From: Pseudomonas sp. RC10
GTDB lineage: Bacteria; Pseudomonadota; Gammaproteobacteria; Pseudomonadales; Pseudomonadaceae
Reading direction: 5' to 3'
Length of the DNA: 64,000 nt
NCBI RefSeq assembly: GCF_038397775.1
Contig: NZ_CP151650.1
Location: 3,224,001 to 3,288,000, forward strand
Part shown: in pieces, positions 35,034 to 45,120 of the stretch
Numbering within the stretch: the first letter of the stretch is position 1
Layout of the letters: each line of letters opens with the position of its first letter
The notes under the pieces: model-generated
The model's input: only the letters and a program-made list of their open reading frames with translations
Databases searched by the model: none
What the model was told of the DNA's origin: nothing
Program-made: the position numbers and the translations under genes

Positions 35034-36260
35034 TTACTTCGGCGTCAACGCCTCACGCACGTCTTTCACCTCAGCACTGGACACCGCGGGCGCAGCATTG
35101 CCCCAGGTGTTGCGCACGTAGGTCAGGACGTCGGCGACGTTGTCATCCGACAGGTTCCAGCCGAACGCAGGCATCGCCGGCGCGGTGGGTGCCGCGTCGG
35201 TGGCGCCTGCGCGGCTGCCGGCCAAGACCACACGGATCAGCGACGACGGGTCGTTGCTGTTGATCAGCGGGGCCATGGCCAGTTTCGGGAACAGGTGAGC
35301 AGCGCCTTCACCGTTCGGCGTGTGGCATGCCGAGCAGCGGTCAGCGTAGATCGCCTTGCCCGCGACCATTGAGGCGTCCGTGGCCGCAACCGGTTTCGGC
35401 GCATCCACCGGCTTGGCGCCGTCTTTGAGGTAGACGGCAACGGCCATCAGGTCCTGATCGTTCCAGTGCTGCGACGAGTGTTCCACCTCTTCAGCCATCG
35501 GCCCGGAAGCGATGTCGAAGCGGTTGGCGCCGGTTTTCAGGTACTGAACGATGTCGTTTTCATTCCAGGCCTGCAGACCGTCGTGGCCGGTGGACGTGAT
35601 GTTCGGTGCCACCCAGTTCTGCAGGTTGGCGCCCGTCAGGAACTGGCCGCCCTTGTCACCGCCGGTGATGTTCTTCGGCGTGTGGCACGTGCCGCAGTGG
35701 CCCAGGCCTTCCACCAGATACGCACCGCGGTTCCATTGCTCGGACTTCTGCGGATCGGCCTTGAATTCGCCTTCCTTGAAGTTGAGCAGGTTCCAGCCGA
35801 TCAGGCTGGTGCGCACGTTGAACGGGAAGGGCAACTGGTTGGTTTCGACCTTGTGGTCCGACGCATCGACGGTTTTCAGGTACGCAAAAATCGCCAGGTT
35901 GTCCTCGCGACGCACCTTGGTGTACGCGGTGTACGGCATGGCGCCATACAGGCGTTTGCCGTCCAGACCGTGGCCTTTGGACATGGCGTTCTGGAAGTCG
36001 TCAAACGTCCAGCGACCGATGCCATTCACCGGGTCCGGCGTGATGTTAGCGCCGGCCAGTTTGCCGAATGGCGTGTCGAGCACCACGCCACCGGAGAACA
36101 GCGGCTTGCCCGGCAAGGTGTGGCACGCGGTGCAGTCGCCGACCGTGGCCAGGTAGCGGCCTTTTTGCACGAGGTTGTAGGAATCCGCGCCGGTTTCGGC
36201 GTGAGCCAGGGAAACGGACAGTGCGATCAAGCCCGCACAGGCAGTCAGAAGCGTCTTCAT
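35034..36260 (-). CDS. Triheme cytochrome c subunit of a membrane-bound gluconate-type dehydrogenase
   Basis: This 408-residue protein has a signal peptide (MKTLLTACAGLIALSVSLAHA) and three Cys-X2-Cys-His sites: CTACH near residue 43, then CGTCH and CSACH. Methionine-rich axial segments follow each. This is the heme-bearing subunit of gluconate/sorbosone/alcohol dehydrogenases that passes electrons to ubiquinone. The longer in-frame start at 36413 lies within the upstream gene and was rejected. The true ATG overlaps the GMC stop by 4 bp. Confidence 0.93.
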   Translation of the reverse strand: MKTLLTACAGLIALSVSLAHAETGADSYNLVQKGRYLATVGDCTACHTLPGKPLFSGGVVLDTPFGKLAGANITPDPVNGIGRWTFDDFQNAMSKGHGLDGKRLYGAMPYTAYTKVRREDNLAIFAYLKTVDASDHKVETNQLPFPFNVRTSLIGWNLLNFKEGEFKADPQKSEQWNRGAYLVEGLGHCGTCHTPKNITGGDKGGQFLTGANLQNWVAPNITSTGHDGLQAWNENDIVQYLKTGANRFDIASGPMAEEVEHSSQHWNDQDLMAVAVYLKDGAKPVDAPKPVAATDASMVAGKAIYADRCSACHTPNGEGAAHLFPKLAMAPLINSNDPSSLIRVVLAGSRAGATDAAPTAPAMPAFGWNLSDDNVADVLTYVRNTWGNAAPAVSSAEVKDVREALTPK

Positions 36261-38020
36261 ACGCTGATCATCTCCCCTGGACGCTTGAGGTAGCGGGTGC
36301 GAATGGCATCCGCTGCTTTGAAAGCCAACGCAGCGACGGTGCCGGTCGGGTTGTAGCCAGGGTTTTGCGGGAAGGCTGACGAACCGACCACGAACAGGTT
36401 CGGCACGCCCCACACTTGCAGGTATTTGTTGACCGAACTGTTCTTCGGATCGGCGCCCATGATGAAGCCACCGACGATGTGCGACGACTGGTACGGCGCG
36501 CTGTTCCAGTGACCTTGTTGGGAACTCGGCACCATCTGGCGCGGGTTCATGCTCTTGGCGATTTCCCCGACCTTGCCCGTGACGTAGGCCGCCATCTTGC
36601 GGTCGTTCTCCGGGAAGTCGAAGGTGATGCGCAGCAGCGGACGGCCCAGCGGGTCTTTGTAAGTCGGATCGAGGGACAGGTAGTTGGTGCGGGTCGCGTA
36701 ACTGCTCGCTTCACAGCCGATGGACATGTTGGCGGCGTAGTTCTTGACCGTGGCTTTCTTCCATTCCGAACCCCACGCCGGGGTGCCGGGCGGGAGAGGG
36801 CGCGAGTCGATGGGCGCTGCGCCAATCGGGGTGACCCGGGTGCTGCCGCCGCCGACGAACCCCAGACCCGAGTGGTCGAAGTTGTCGTTGTTGAACTCGT
36901 CGATGCCCATGCCGATGGCGCCGCCGCCGATGAACGGGTTGAAGTTCTTGTCATCGAAGAACATCCGCACGCTGTTGGCGGTCTGGTAGGCGTAATTGCG
37001 GCCCGTGGTGCCGGTGTTGGTGACCGGGTCGTACGGTTGACCGATGCCGGACAGCAGCATCAGGCGCACGTTTTCGAAGATGAACGCGCTGATCACCACC
37101 AGTTCGGCGGGCTGTTCCCACTCGTCACCGTTGGCGTCCATGTAAACGATGCCGGTGGCGCGTTTGCCGCTGCTGTCCAGGGTCACGCGCAGGACTTCGC
37201 AGTTGGTCATCGCGGTGAAGTTTGGCTTGCGGATCAGCACCGGCAATACGGTGGTAATGGCGCTGGCCTTGGAATAGTTGGCGCAGCCGTAGTTGGTGCA
37301 GAACCCGCAATAGGTGCACGGGCCCATCGCCACGCCAAGGGAGTTGACGTAAGGCTTGGACACCAGCGCCGAAGGCACCGGGAAGGGTTTGTAGCCGAGG
37401 TTTTTCGCGGCTTCGGCGAACAGCGTCGGCGCGTAAGTCTGCTCGGTCGGCGGGTTCGGGTATTCCTCCGAACGCGCGCCTTCGAAGGTGTTGCCGCCTT
37501 CCTGGATCACGCCCTTGATGTTGCCGGCCTTGCCCGACACGCCTGCGAGGCGATCGAACTTGGTGTAGAACGGCTCCATTTCGTCCCAGTCGGTGCCCCA
37601 GTCTTGCAGGGTCAATTCGGGCGACAGCTCTTTGCCGTAACGCTCGGTCAGGTAGCTGTGCAGACGGAATTCATGGGGCTGGAAGCGGAAGGTTATGCCC
37701 GCCCAGTGGTTGCCTGCGCCGCCCGTGCCATTGCCGGGGTGAAACGATCCCCAACTGCGCATCGGCAGCGCGGTTTCAGTGACGTTGTTGCGAATCGTCG
37801 TGGTGTTCTGGCGCGTGCGCAGCATCAGGTCCTGACGACGGTTGTAGCGCAGTTCGTCAGCGGCGGACGCGATGTTGAAGTCGGCGGCGGTGTCGCGCCA
37901 CGGGCCACGTTCGAAACCGATGATGTTCAGCCCTTCATCCGCCAGTTCGTTGGCGATGATAGACCCGGCCCAGCCGAGTCCGACGACCACGACGTCCGTG
38001 GAAGGTAGTTTTTTGGCCAT
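36257..38020 (-). CDS. GMC-family FAD dehydrogenase, large subunit (gluconate 2-dehydrogenase-type)
   Basis: This 587-residue flavoprotein has the N-terminal VVVVGLGWAGSIIANELADEG FAD fold and a C-terminal GMC end (SSHIVGGFIMG, NLFVVGSSAFPQN, NPTGTVAALAF). It contains a cysteine-rich segment, CTYCGFCTNYGC, also seen in membrane-bound gluconate/ketogluconate dehydrogenases, where it can hold an Fe-S cluster. It sits between the Tat subunit gene and the cytochrome c gene in one operon. Substrate choice (gluconate, 2-ketogluconate or polyol) cannot be decided from sequence alone. Confidence 0.93.
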   Translation of the reverse strand: MAKKLPSTDVVVVGLGWAGSIIANELADEGLNIIGFERGPWRDTAADFNIASAADELRYNRRQDLMLRTRQNTTTIRNNVTETALPMRSWGSFHPGNGTGGAGNHWAGITFRFQPHEFRLHSYLTERYGKELSPELTLQDWGTDWDEMEPFYTKFDRLAGVSGKAGNIKGVIQEGGNTFEGARSEEYPNPPTEQTYAPTLFAEAAKNLGYKPFPVPSALVSKPYVNSLGVAMGPCTYCGFCTNYGCANYSKASAITTVLPVLIRKPNFTAMTNCEVLRVTLDSSGKRATGIVYMDANGDEWEQPAELVVISAFIFENVRLMLLSGIGQPYDPVTNTGTTGRNYAYQTANSVRMFFDDKNFNPFIGGGAIGMGIDEFNNDNFDHSGLGFVGGGSTRVTPIGAAPIDSRPLPPGTPAWGSEWKKATVKNYAANMSIGCEASSYATRTNYLSLDPTYKDPLGRPLLRITFDFPENDRKMAAYVTGKVGEIAKSMNPRQMVPSSQQGHWNSAPYQSSHIVGGFIMGADPKNSSVNKYLQVWGVPNLFVVGSSAFPQNPGYNPTGTVAALAFKAADAIRTRYLKRPGEMISV

Positions 38021-38026
38021 GTCGAA

Positions 38027-38773
38027 TTAACCCTTCTTGGTCCAGGCGGTGCTACCGGAAATGGAAAGCGGCACCAGGTTCAGCTTCTGATTGTGCTGAG
38101 CGATGTAGGGGCGGTAGTCGTACCGGGCACCGGGAAAACCGATCATTTTCCAGGAGACCATGTCGCGGTTGCCGCCGTAGACCGGGTCGGCGAAGAAGCC
38201 TTCCATGGTGTTGCCCAGCACTTGCTGGAAGAACAGCTTGGCGTCGATGCCGTCGAGGACGACCTCACCCTTTTCCAGGCCCGTCAGCACCTTGTCCTGC
38301 TGCTCCGGGGCGAGGGCGGCGAAGCTTTTCTGAAATTGCTTCTGACAGTAGCTCTCAAGCCCGGCGAGACCCAGACGGTAGCGGTCGCGGGGTACGAGTT
38401 CGGACTGATCACCCTGCATCGGGGTGCCTTTCTCGAACGGGCCTTGCATGTACAGACGGCTGAAGGTGCCGTATTCACCGGCGAGCTGACGGTCGATGAA
38501 CACCGCGCAACCGGCGTCTTTGCCGCTCACGCTCAGCTCGTCCGCCGGAATCAGGCGCGCCACGATGGCCTCCACCGCGCTGGCTTCGGCGGCGGTGAAG
38601 AACTGCCAGCCGGGGGTGTCGTAATGCATCGGACCGTTGTGGTCGAAGGGGACCCACTCCGGCACACCGACAACGGTGGCCGCCTTGGCGGTGGCAGCAG
38701 CGCCCACGGCCAGCGTCGTTGCCGAGGACTTCAGCAACTGGCGGCGGGTGAGGCCCTTGGGTTTTTCTGTCAT
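38027..38773 (-). CDS. Tat-exported gamma subunit of gluconate-type dehydrogenase
   Basis: This 248-residue protein has a Tat motif (LTRRQLLKSSATTLAVGAAATAKA) followed by GVPEWVPFDHNGP and a helical body with IVARLIPADELSVSGKDAGC, the gluconate 2-dehydrogenase subunit 3 pattern. It should escort the FAD subunit, whose gene starts 6 bp behind it, to the periplasm. AGGAG precedes the ATG at 38773; the longer frame starting at 38812 was rejected because it would displace the Tat motif. Confidence 0.92.
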   Translation of the reverse strand: MTEKPKGLTRRQLLKSSATTLAVGAAATAKAATVVGVPEWVPFDHNGPMHYDTPGWQFFTAAEASAVEAIVARLIPADELSVSGKDAGCAVFIDRQLAGEYGTFSRLYMQGPFEKGTPMQGDQSELVPRDRYRLGLAGLESYCQKQFQKSFAALAPEQQDKVLTGLEKGEVVLDGIDAKLFFQQVLGNTMEGFFADPVYGGNRDMVSWKMIGFPGARYDYRPYIAQHNQKLNLVPLSISGSTAWTKKG

Positions 38774-39464
38774 GCAAGGCTCCTGAGAACGCACCTTCGC
38801 GGGCCATCGCAAGGAGGGTCCGGTCGGGGGGCGTCGTACGTATTCACGGTTGGGTTCGGCGAGTTGTTTTAGTGCCGAGGATCAATGCTTCGGTGGGTGT
38901 GACATTGGGTCTCTGGCAGCCCGACGGGCGAAAGGCGCACGCTGAGCGGGGAATCGCCATGACCGCCGGTCATCTTTTCCACGCGAAGCGCAATCATAGA
39001 TGTGTTACCGGCTGTTGCATCCTGTGAATTCTGCAAATGACTGTTGCTGATATTGCAACAGTAGGCTTTTTGTCTTGGTGTGCGGCGTTTCCCCGCAAAC
39101 CAGCGCACAAATGTTCAAGAACGCTGTAACCGTTGTGCCAGGAGGGTTTAGGCTCCCCACCCTCGACCCGCAAAAAAAGCCGCGAATTCTGATCCGTTTT
39201 TTATCGGAATGGCTGATCCGGGTGTGGGTCAAGCATTGATAAGGATCGCGTAACAAAATTGTTCTTTTTTAACAACTCGTCATGCGAAAGCGGCCTGACA
39301 CCTCACCGATACTCCTCGGCGCTTTCTGCGTAGATGACAGGATTTTCATGAAGAACGGTCCATGACGCCGGGCGCTTCTTGGTATCGTGCACGCCATTTG
39401 CGTCCGGCGAACCGAGAACGGACGCTGTGTGTACTGTTCATCTTTTCACCGAGTAGCTGTAGAA
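38774..39464. other. Intergenic region, divergent promoters, one palindrome
   Basis: These 691 bp separate the dehydrogenase operon from the PBP2 gene. No convincing gene was found. CTGTTGC (39041-39047) and GCAACAG (39055-39061) form a perfect 7-bp inverted repeat around TGATATT, and a second CTGTTGC half-site lies at 39012-39018. This is a possible operator. The 3' part is AT-richer, as expected for promoters. Confidence 0.5.
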
Positions 39465-41399
39465 ATGCCCGATCCAATTCCCTTAAAGGACCATGAAAAG
39501 GAGACCCGGCTGGTCAACAAGCGGTTGATCGCCTGTGCGCTTTTCGTCGTCATCCTCAGCATTGCCCTGGTCTGCCGGATGTACTTCCTGCAAGTCACCC
39601 AGTTCGCCTATCACTCGACGATTTCCGAAAACAACCGCGTTCACGTGTTGCCGATCCCGCCGGAACGCGGGCTGATCTACGACCGAAATGGGGTGATCCT
39701 CGCCGATAACCGGCCCAGCTTTAACCTGACCATGACCCGCGAGCGGGCGGGGGATTGGCATGCGGTCATTGACGAGTTGATGCAGATCCTCAACCTGCCC
39801 GACGAAGACCGGATCATTTTCGACAAGGCGATGAAGAACTCGCCCCATCGCTTCGTGCCGGTCACCCTGCTCTATGAGCTGACCGAAGAGCAGATCGCCC
39901 TGCTGGCGGTGAACCAGTTCCGTCTGCCGGGGCTGGATGTCGAGGCGCAGTTCGTTCGTCATTACCCGTTGGCCGAACATTTCGCCCATTCCATCGGCTA
40001 CGTCGGTCGTATCAACGAAAAAGAAGCAACGCAGCTGGATCAGGTCGAGTACCGGGGCACCCAGTCCATTGGCAAGACCGGCGTCGAGCGCTTCTATGAA
40101 AACGAGCTGCACGGCCACGTCGGCTACGAAGAGGTGGAAACCAACGCTCAGGGCCGCGTGTTGCGGGTGCTCAATCACCACGACCCGGTGGCGGGGAAAA
40201 GCATCACCCTGAGCCTGGACATCAAGTTGCAAGAAGCCGCCGAAGAAGCGCTGGGGGATCGTCGCGGTTCCGTCGTAGCCATCGACCCGGCGACCGGCGA
40301 GGTGCTGGCGATGGTCAGTAAGCCGAGTTTCGACCCGAACCTGTTCGTCACCGGCATCAGCTTCAAGGAATATTCGGCGCTGCGTGATTCGGTGGACCGG
40401 CCGCTGTTCAACCGCGTGCTGCGCGGCCTGTACGCACCGGGTTCGACCATCAAGCCTGAAGTCGCGATTGCCGGGCTCGACAGCGGCATCATCACACCGT
40501 CCACCCGCGTGTTCGATCCGGGCTATTTCCAGCTGCCGGACTTCGACCACAAATACCGCAACTGGAACCACAGCGGCGACGGCTGGGTGGATTTGTACGC
40601 GGCGATCATGCGTTCCAACGACACCTATTTCTATGACTTGGCCCACAAGCTGGGGATCGACCGAATGCACGATTATCTGACGATGTTTGGCATCGGTCAG
40701 AAGGTCTCGCTGGACATGTTCGAAGAGTCGGCGGGCCTCATGCCGTCCAAGGAATGGAAGCGCATCACCCGTCGCCAGGCGTGGTTCCCGGGCGAGACCG
40801 TGATCCTCGGCATCGGCCAGGGCTACATGCAGGTCACGCCGCTGCAACTGGCTCAGGCCACGACGCTGATCGCCAACAAGGGCGTTTGGAACCGTCCGCA
40901 TTTGGCCAAGGAAATCGGCGGCGTGCCACCAGTGGACGAGCACCCGATGCCGAACATCGTGCTGCGCGATGCCCGTGAGTGGGATCAGGTCAACAACGGC
41001 ATGCAGGCGGTGATGCACGATCCGAGAGGCATCGCCCGCGCGGCAGCCCAGGGCGCGCAATACCGGATCGCCGGGAAAAGCGGTACGGCCCAGGTGGTGG
41101 CGATCAAACAGGGCGAACGCTACAACCGAGACAAAACGCTGGAACGCCATCGCGACAACGCCTTGTTCGTCGGCTTCGCGCCCGCCGCCAACCCGAAAAT
41201 CGCGGTGGCGGTGATGATCGAAAACGGTGAAGCGGGTGGACGAGTGGCAGGCCCGGTGGTGCGGCAGATTCTTGATGCGTGGCTGCTGGATTCGGACGGT
41301 CATCTCAAACAGCAATACGCCACGCCCGCGACGCCGCCGGTCAACCCGAAGCAGCAAATCGCCGCGCCGAGCAAGGCGGTGGTGCAGCCGCCGGTGTGA
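39465..41399 (+). CDS. mrdA: Penicillin-binding protein 2 (class B transpeptidase), orphan copy
   Basis: This 644-residue protein has one N-terminal membrane anchor (LIACALFVVILSIALVCRMYF) and the PBP dimerisation domain (PPERGLIYDRNGVILADN). The transpeptidase domain has Ser in APGSTIKP, SND (RSNDTYFYDL) and KSGTAQV. It elongates the cell wall with RodA. No rodA, sltB or dacA gene is beside it, unlike the usual mrd cluster, so it is probably a second, paralogous PBP2. The ATG at 39465 matches the family start; the upstream GTG/ATG extension has no family resemblance. Confidence 0.92.
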   Translation: MPDPIPLKDHEKETRLVNKRLIACALFVVILSIALVCRMYFLQVTQFAYHSTISENNRVHVLPIPPERGLIYDRNGVILADNRPSFNLTMTRERAGDWHAVIDELMQILNLPDEDRIIFDKAMKNSPHRFVPVTLLYELTEEQIALLAVNQFRLPGLDVEAQFVRHYPLAEHFAHSIGYVGRINEKEATQLDQVEYRGTQSIGKTGVERFYENELHGHVGYEEVETNAQGRVLRVLNHHDPVAGKSITLSLDIKLQEAAEEALGDRRGSVVAIDPATGEVLAMVSKPSFDPNLFVTGISFKEYSALRDSVDRPLFNRVLRGLYAPGSTIKPEVAIAGLDSGIITPSTRVFDPGYFQLPDFDHKYRNWNHSGDGWVDLYAAIMRSNDTYFYDLAHKLGIDRMHDYLTMFGIGQKVSLDMFEESAGLMPSKEWKRITRRQAWFPGETVILGIGQGYMQVTPLQLAQATTLIANKGVWNRPHLAKEIGGVPPVDEHPMPNIVLRDAREWDQVNNGMQAVMHDPRGIARAAAQGAQYRIAGKSGTAQVVAIKQGERYNRDKTLERHRDNALFVGFAPAANPKIAVAVMIENGEAGGRVAGPVVRQILDAWLLDSDGHLKQQYATPATPPVNPKQQIAAPSKAVVQPPV

Positions 41400-41549
41400 C
41401 GCAGGGTTGTTGGACTTCCTCTGTAGCAGTTGGCCGTTCGTTCCCCATTCCCACTGAACTGTGACCCACCCTGCGGGTCGATTTGAAACGATGCGCGACG
41501 CAGCCTTTTGCGTCGCGCCGACTTTTCGACTCGACAAGGAACCCGCCCC

Positions 41550-43271
41550 ATGTCCAGCAAAACCGTCGCCGATTACCTCGCCCAGACCCTCGCCGCCGCA
41601 GGCGTTTCCAAGATATGGGGGGTGAGCGGCGACAGCCTGAACGGGCTGACCGACAGCCTCGAACGGCTGGGCAAGATCAAGTGGATGCACACTCGCCACG
41701 AAGAGGTCGCCGCGTTTGCTGCCGGGGCTGAGGCCGCGTCCACCGGTAAGCTGGCGGTCTGCGCAGGCAGTTGCGGTCCGGGCAATCTGCACTTGATCAA
41801 CGGCCTGTATGACTGCCACCGTAGTCGCGTGCCGGTGCTGGCGATTGCCGCGCAGATCCCGTCCTCGGAAATCGGTCTCAACTATTTTCAGGAAACCCAC
41901 CCCACCGAACTGTTCAAGGAGTGCAGTCACTTCGTTGAAGCGGTGAACAGTGCCGAGCAGTTTCCTCGCGTGCTGGAACGGGCCATGCGTGCGGCCATCA
42001 GTGAGCGGGGCGTCGCGGTGATTGTGATCCCGGGCGACGTTGCGCTATTGCCTGCGCCTGAAGCCAAACCGGCGTGGGTCGACGTCAGCCCTGCGCGGGT
42101 GATCCCCGCCGAAAAGGATTTGCAGCAACTGGTGACGCTGCTCGACAAGTCGAAAAGCGTGACGATTTTGGCCGGTTCGGGCTGTGCCGAGGCACACGAT
42201 CAAGTCGTCGCGTTGGCCGAAAAGCTGTCCGCGCCAGTGGTCCACGCCCTGCGCGGCAAGCAATACATCGAATACGCCAACCCCTTCGACGTGGGCATGA
42301 CCGGCCTCATCGGCTTCAGCTCGGGCTATCACGCGATGATGTCCTGCGACACGCTGTTGGTCCTGGGCAGCAGCTTTCCGTACCGCAATTTCTACCCGGA
42401 AAAAGCCAACATCATTCAGATCGATATCGACGCGGCGGCCCTCGGTCGTCGTGTACCGCTGACCCTTGGGCTGGAGGGCGGTATTGCCGAAACCATCGTC
42501 GCGCTGCTGCCGAGGATCAAGCCGCACACCGACCGCAAGTTTCTCGACAAGGCGCTGGATCACTACGCCAAGGCCCGCGAAGAACTGGACGAACTGGCCA
42601 CGCCTTCGCCTCACGGCGAGCCGATTCATCCGCAGTACCTGACGCGCATGGTCGATGCCTACGCCGACCCGGACACGATCTTCACCGTCGATGTCGGGAC
42701 CCCGACGTTGTGGGCGGCGCGCTACCTGACCATGAACGGCCAGCGCTCCCTGCTGGGTTCTTTCAACCACGGCTCCATGGCCAACGCCATGCCTCAGGCG
42801 TTGGGGGCGAAAGCCGCGTTTCCACAACGCCAGGTGGTGGCGCTGTGTGGCGATGGCGGGCTGTCGATGCTGCTGGGCGACTTGCTGAGCATTCGCCAGC
42901 TCAACCTGCCGATCAAAATCGTGGTGTTCAACAACAGCTCGTTGGGCTTTGTCGCAATGGAGATGCAGGCCAGCGGGTACGTGCCTCACGACACCGATTT
43001 CAACGCCACCAACTTTGCCAACATCGCCATCGGCGCGGGCATTCTCGGGATTCGCGTGGAAGATTCGGCCGACCTGCCCAACGCACTGAAAAAAGCCTTT
43101 GAGCATCCGGGCCCGGTGGTGGTGGACGTGGTCACCGCAAAACAGGAACTGGGCCTGCCGCCGAAAATCAAACTGGCCCAGGCCAAGGGTTTCAGCCTGT
43201 TCATGCTCAAGGCGGTGATGAGCGGCAAGGCCGATCAGGTGCTGGAATTGGCGAAAACCAACTTCCGCTAG
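41550..43271 (+). CDS. poxB: Pyruvate dehydrogenase (quinone) / pyruvate oxidase
   Basis: This 573-residue ThDP/FAD enzyme decarboxylates pyruvate to acetate and CO2 and reduces ubiquinone at the membrane. It shows the ThDP Glu in [11 protein letters not shown], a FAD-binding middle domain and the ThDP motif [17 protein letters not shown]...[24 protein letters not shown] is typical of PoxB. The ATG at 41550 follows an AAGGAA site. It converges with a LysR gene. Confidence 0.94.
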   Translation: MSSKTVADYLAQTLAAAGVSKIWGVSGDSLNGLTDSLERLGKIKWMHTRHEEVAAFAAGAEAASTGKLAVCAGSCGPGNLHLINGLYDCHRSRVPVLAIAAQIPSSEIGLNYFQETHPTELFKECSHFVEAVNSAEQFPRVLERAMRAAISERGVAVIVIPGDVALLPAPEAKPAWVDVSPARVIPAEKDLQQLVTLLDKSKSVTILAGSGCAEAHDQVVALAEKLSAPVVHALRGKQYIEYANPFDVGMTGLIGFSSGYHAMMSCDTLLVLGSSFPYRNFYPEKANIIQIDIDAAALGRRVPLTLGLEGGIAETIVALLPRIKPHTDRKFLDKALDHYAKAREELDELATPSPHGEPIHPQYLTRMVDAYADPDTIFTVDVGTPTLWAARYLTMNGQRSLLGSFNHGSMANAMPQALGAKAAFPQRQVVALCGDGGLSMLLGDLLSIRQLNLPIKIVVFNNSSLGFVAMEMQASGYVPHDTDFNATNFANIAIGAGILGIRVEDSADLPNALKKAFEHPGPVVVDVVTAKQELGLPPKIKLAQAKGFSLFMLKAVMSGKADQVLELAKTNFR

Positions 43272-43284
43272 CGCGCAGGGCTAT

Positions 43285-43317
43285 CTGTAGCTGCCCGCCA
43301 GGCCGGACGGCTACAGG
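43285..43317. terminator. Palindrome between convergent poxB and LysR genes
   Basis: CTGTAGCTGCCCG and CCGGACGGCTACAG are imperfect inverted arms around CCAGG. The position between two convergent stops (43271 and 43322) suggests a shared terminator; T-runs are absent. Confidence 0.6.
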
Positions 43318-43321
43318 TGCT

Positions 43322-44182
43322 TTACACCACGTTCAAGCACTCACGAAATAATCGCTGCAACGGCAATTGCCGATTGGCATGGCGCATCACCACGGCCAGT
43401 TCGCGGTAGAAGGTCAGGGCGCCGAGGTCGATGACCCTGATCTGCGTTGCGCGCTCCAGCCAAAGCCCGGCCTTTGGCACCAGCGACACCCCCAATCCTG
43501 CCTCGACCATTCGCACAATCGCGTCCACTTCATCCAGTTCCAGGCCCGCTTGGGTCTCGATCTTCTGTTCGCGCAGAAAACGGGTCACCTGCCGTCCGCC
43601 GAACGAATGTCGGTCATAGCGCACGAAACGCTGTTCGCGGAGCAGTTCAAGCGGGTCGTCTCCTTTTACAGAGGCCGGGGCGATGAGCACGAAAGGCTCG
43701 CGCTCGATGACCTCAAGGTGCAGTTCCTTGGGCAGCGAAAAGGGCGGGCGGATCAGGATCGCCACGTCGATTTCCCCTGCGTCGACGCGGTTCAGCAGCG
43801 TCTGCGACACGCCGGGCACCACCTTGGCTTCGACGGTCGGCGCCAGCGTGTTGAGCTGCACCAGCGCGGCGGGCAGCAGCCCGGTCTGCACGGTGGCGAT
43901 GGCGCCGATCACCAGTTCGCCGTAATACCCGGTATCAGCCGTCGGCGCCGCCATGCGTTCGAACCGCTCGACAATGTCCTGCGCCATTGGCAACGCGCGC
44001 TGCCCGGCCGCGTTGAGCGTGGCGCTGCGACCACTGCGGTCGAACAGCGTCGTGCCCAAGGCTTTTTCCAGGGTTCGGATTTGCGCACTGACCGCCGATT
44101 GGGTCAGGCCGATCTGATTGCCCGCCGCTACGAACGTACCCAGACGCTGGGCTGTGAGAAAGGTTTTCAGCTCGCGAATCAT
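43322..44182 (-). CDS. LysR-family transcriptional regulator
   Basis: This 286-residue LTTR has the N-terminal helix-turn-helix ([23 protein letters not shown]) and an effector domain beginning [21 protein letters not shown]. It is divergent from the VOC gene at about 44291, a likely target. The effector is unknown. In the AT-rich intergenic stretch, GATCGAAATTATTGTGACTC and CGAAAATTATGATCTTTC share GAAATTAT/AAATTATGAT-like halves. Confidence 0.9.
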   Translation of the reverse strand: MIRELKTFLTAQRLGTFVAAGNQIGLTQSAVSAQIRTLEKALGTTLFDRSGRSATLNAAGQRALPMAQDIVERFERMAAPTADTGYYGELVIGAIATVQTGLLPAALVQLNTLAPTVEAKVVPGVSQTLLNRVDAGEIDVAILIRPPFSLPKELHLEVIEREPFVLIAPASVKGDDPLELLREQRFVRYDRHSFGGRQVTRFLREQKIETQAGLELDEVDAIVRMVEAGLGVSLVPKAGLWLERATQIRVIDLGALTFYRELAVVMRHANRQLPLQRLFRECLNVV

Positions 44183-44290
44183 GGCAACTCACTGATCGAA
44201 ATTATTGTGACTCGACGCGAAAATTATGATCTTTCAATCAAGGAATCAATGGGTAAAGATGGTGGCATCCCGAAAAGAGGAACATTGACC

Positions 44291-44731
44291 GTGACCGCTA
44301 CCACCCGGACCATCTCGCCGTTTCACCTCGCCATCCCCGTGTACGACCTCGCGGCTGCGCGGCACTTCTACGCCAGCGTGTTCAACCTGCCGGAAGGCCG
44401 CTCCAGTGATCACTGGGTGGACTTCGATTTTTTCGGTCACCAGCTGGTGATCCATGAACACCCGAAAACCGATTCCCAGGCCCACGCGGGCAGCAACGCG
44501 GTGGATGGCCATGACGTGCCGGTGCCGCATTTTGGCGTGGTGCTGGGCTGGGAAGAATGGGAAGCGCTGGCGGAGCGTTTGAAGGGGCAGGGCGTGAAGT
44601 TCGTGATCGAACCTTACGTGCGCTTCAAGGGCCAGGTGGGTGAGCAGGCGACCATGTTCCTGTTCGACCCGTGCGGCAATGCGCTGGAGTTCAAGGCGTT
44701 CAAGGACATCGGGCAGTTGTTTGCGAAATAA
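44291..44731 (+). CDS. VOC-family dioxygenase-like protein
   Basis: This 146-residue VOC protein ([55 protein letters not shown]) has a His in PFHLAIP and a Glu in ALEFK that could serve as metal ligands. The start codon is unsure: GTG at 44291 and TTG at 44285 are both close to AGAGGA, and an ATG at 44249 is preceded by AAGGA. The open frame extends far upstream, but that part is antisense to the LysR gene and is not coding. Substrate unknown. Confidence 0.82.
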   Translation: MTATTRTISPFHLAIPVYDLAAARHFYASVFNLPEGRSSDHWVDFDFFGHQLVIHEHPKTDSQAHAGSNAVDGHDVPVPHFGVVLGWEEWEALAERLKGQGVKFVIEPYVRFKGQVGEQATMFLFDPCGNALEFKAFKDIGQLFAK

Positions 44732-45120
44732 AGACCTACGCATTGGCGTTTGCTAGGCCGCGCAATCAGTGTAGGAGCGCGCTTGCCCGCGATGGCGGTG
44801 TGTCAGCGGCAATTATGCGACCTGATCACCGCAATCGCGGGCAAGCGCGCTCCTACAGTAATGCGGCATTTTCAAACGATAATTGGATCCCGCTTAAACA
44901 TTGTTAGATGAATGTCTCAGCGTTTTTAGATGTTCTTTCTACGTCTATGAAGTGACCGATAAGTTTCATCGACGACCGGTCTCAACTCCTTTCATTACCG
45001 GCCGAAGTATATTTCAGGCCGCGTCTTCCCTTTCTCCGCTTAAACCCGTAAAAAGCCCGGCGCGCGCCTGACCGGCCACGCATTCCCGTCGCTGTCATTC
45101 TTGGTTATGGACACAATCGT
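44732..45120. other. Intergenic region with REP-like element and MCP promoter
   Basis: These 389 bp hold the palindrome at 44770-44858 and then an AT-richer stretch to the chemoreceptor ATG. No gene was recognised. The AT-rich part probably carries the chemoreceptor promoter. Confidence 0.5.
44770..44858. repeat. REP-like inverted repeat
   Basis: TGTAGGAGCGCGCTTGCCCG and CGGGCAAGCGCGCTCCTACA are inverted around about 50 bp. This is the GCGCGCTTGC subtype. Confidence 0.87.

Noticed and set aside
36416..38008. 530-codon plus-strand open frame opposite the GMC large subunit
   Set aside because: It is antisense to a conserved FAD subunit and contains no domain features.
39483..41930. Very long minus-strand open frame (815 codons) opposite mrdA/poxB
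   Set aside because: It is a GC-rich antisense shadow: the plus strand encodes PBP2 and the start of PoxB with full catalytic motifs, and the translated minus frame has no family features.
43367..44290. Upstream extension of the VOC gene by about 300 codons
   Set aside because: It is fully antisense to the LysR regulator gene; only the 3' 146 codons match the VOC fold.
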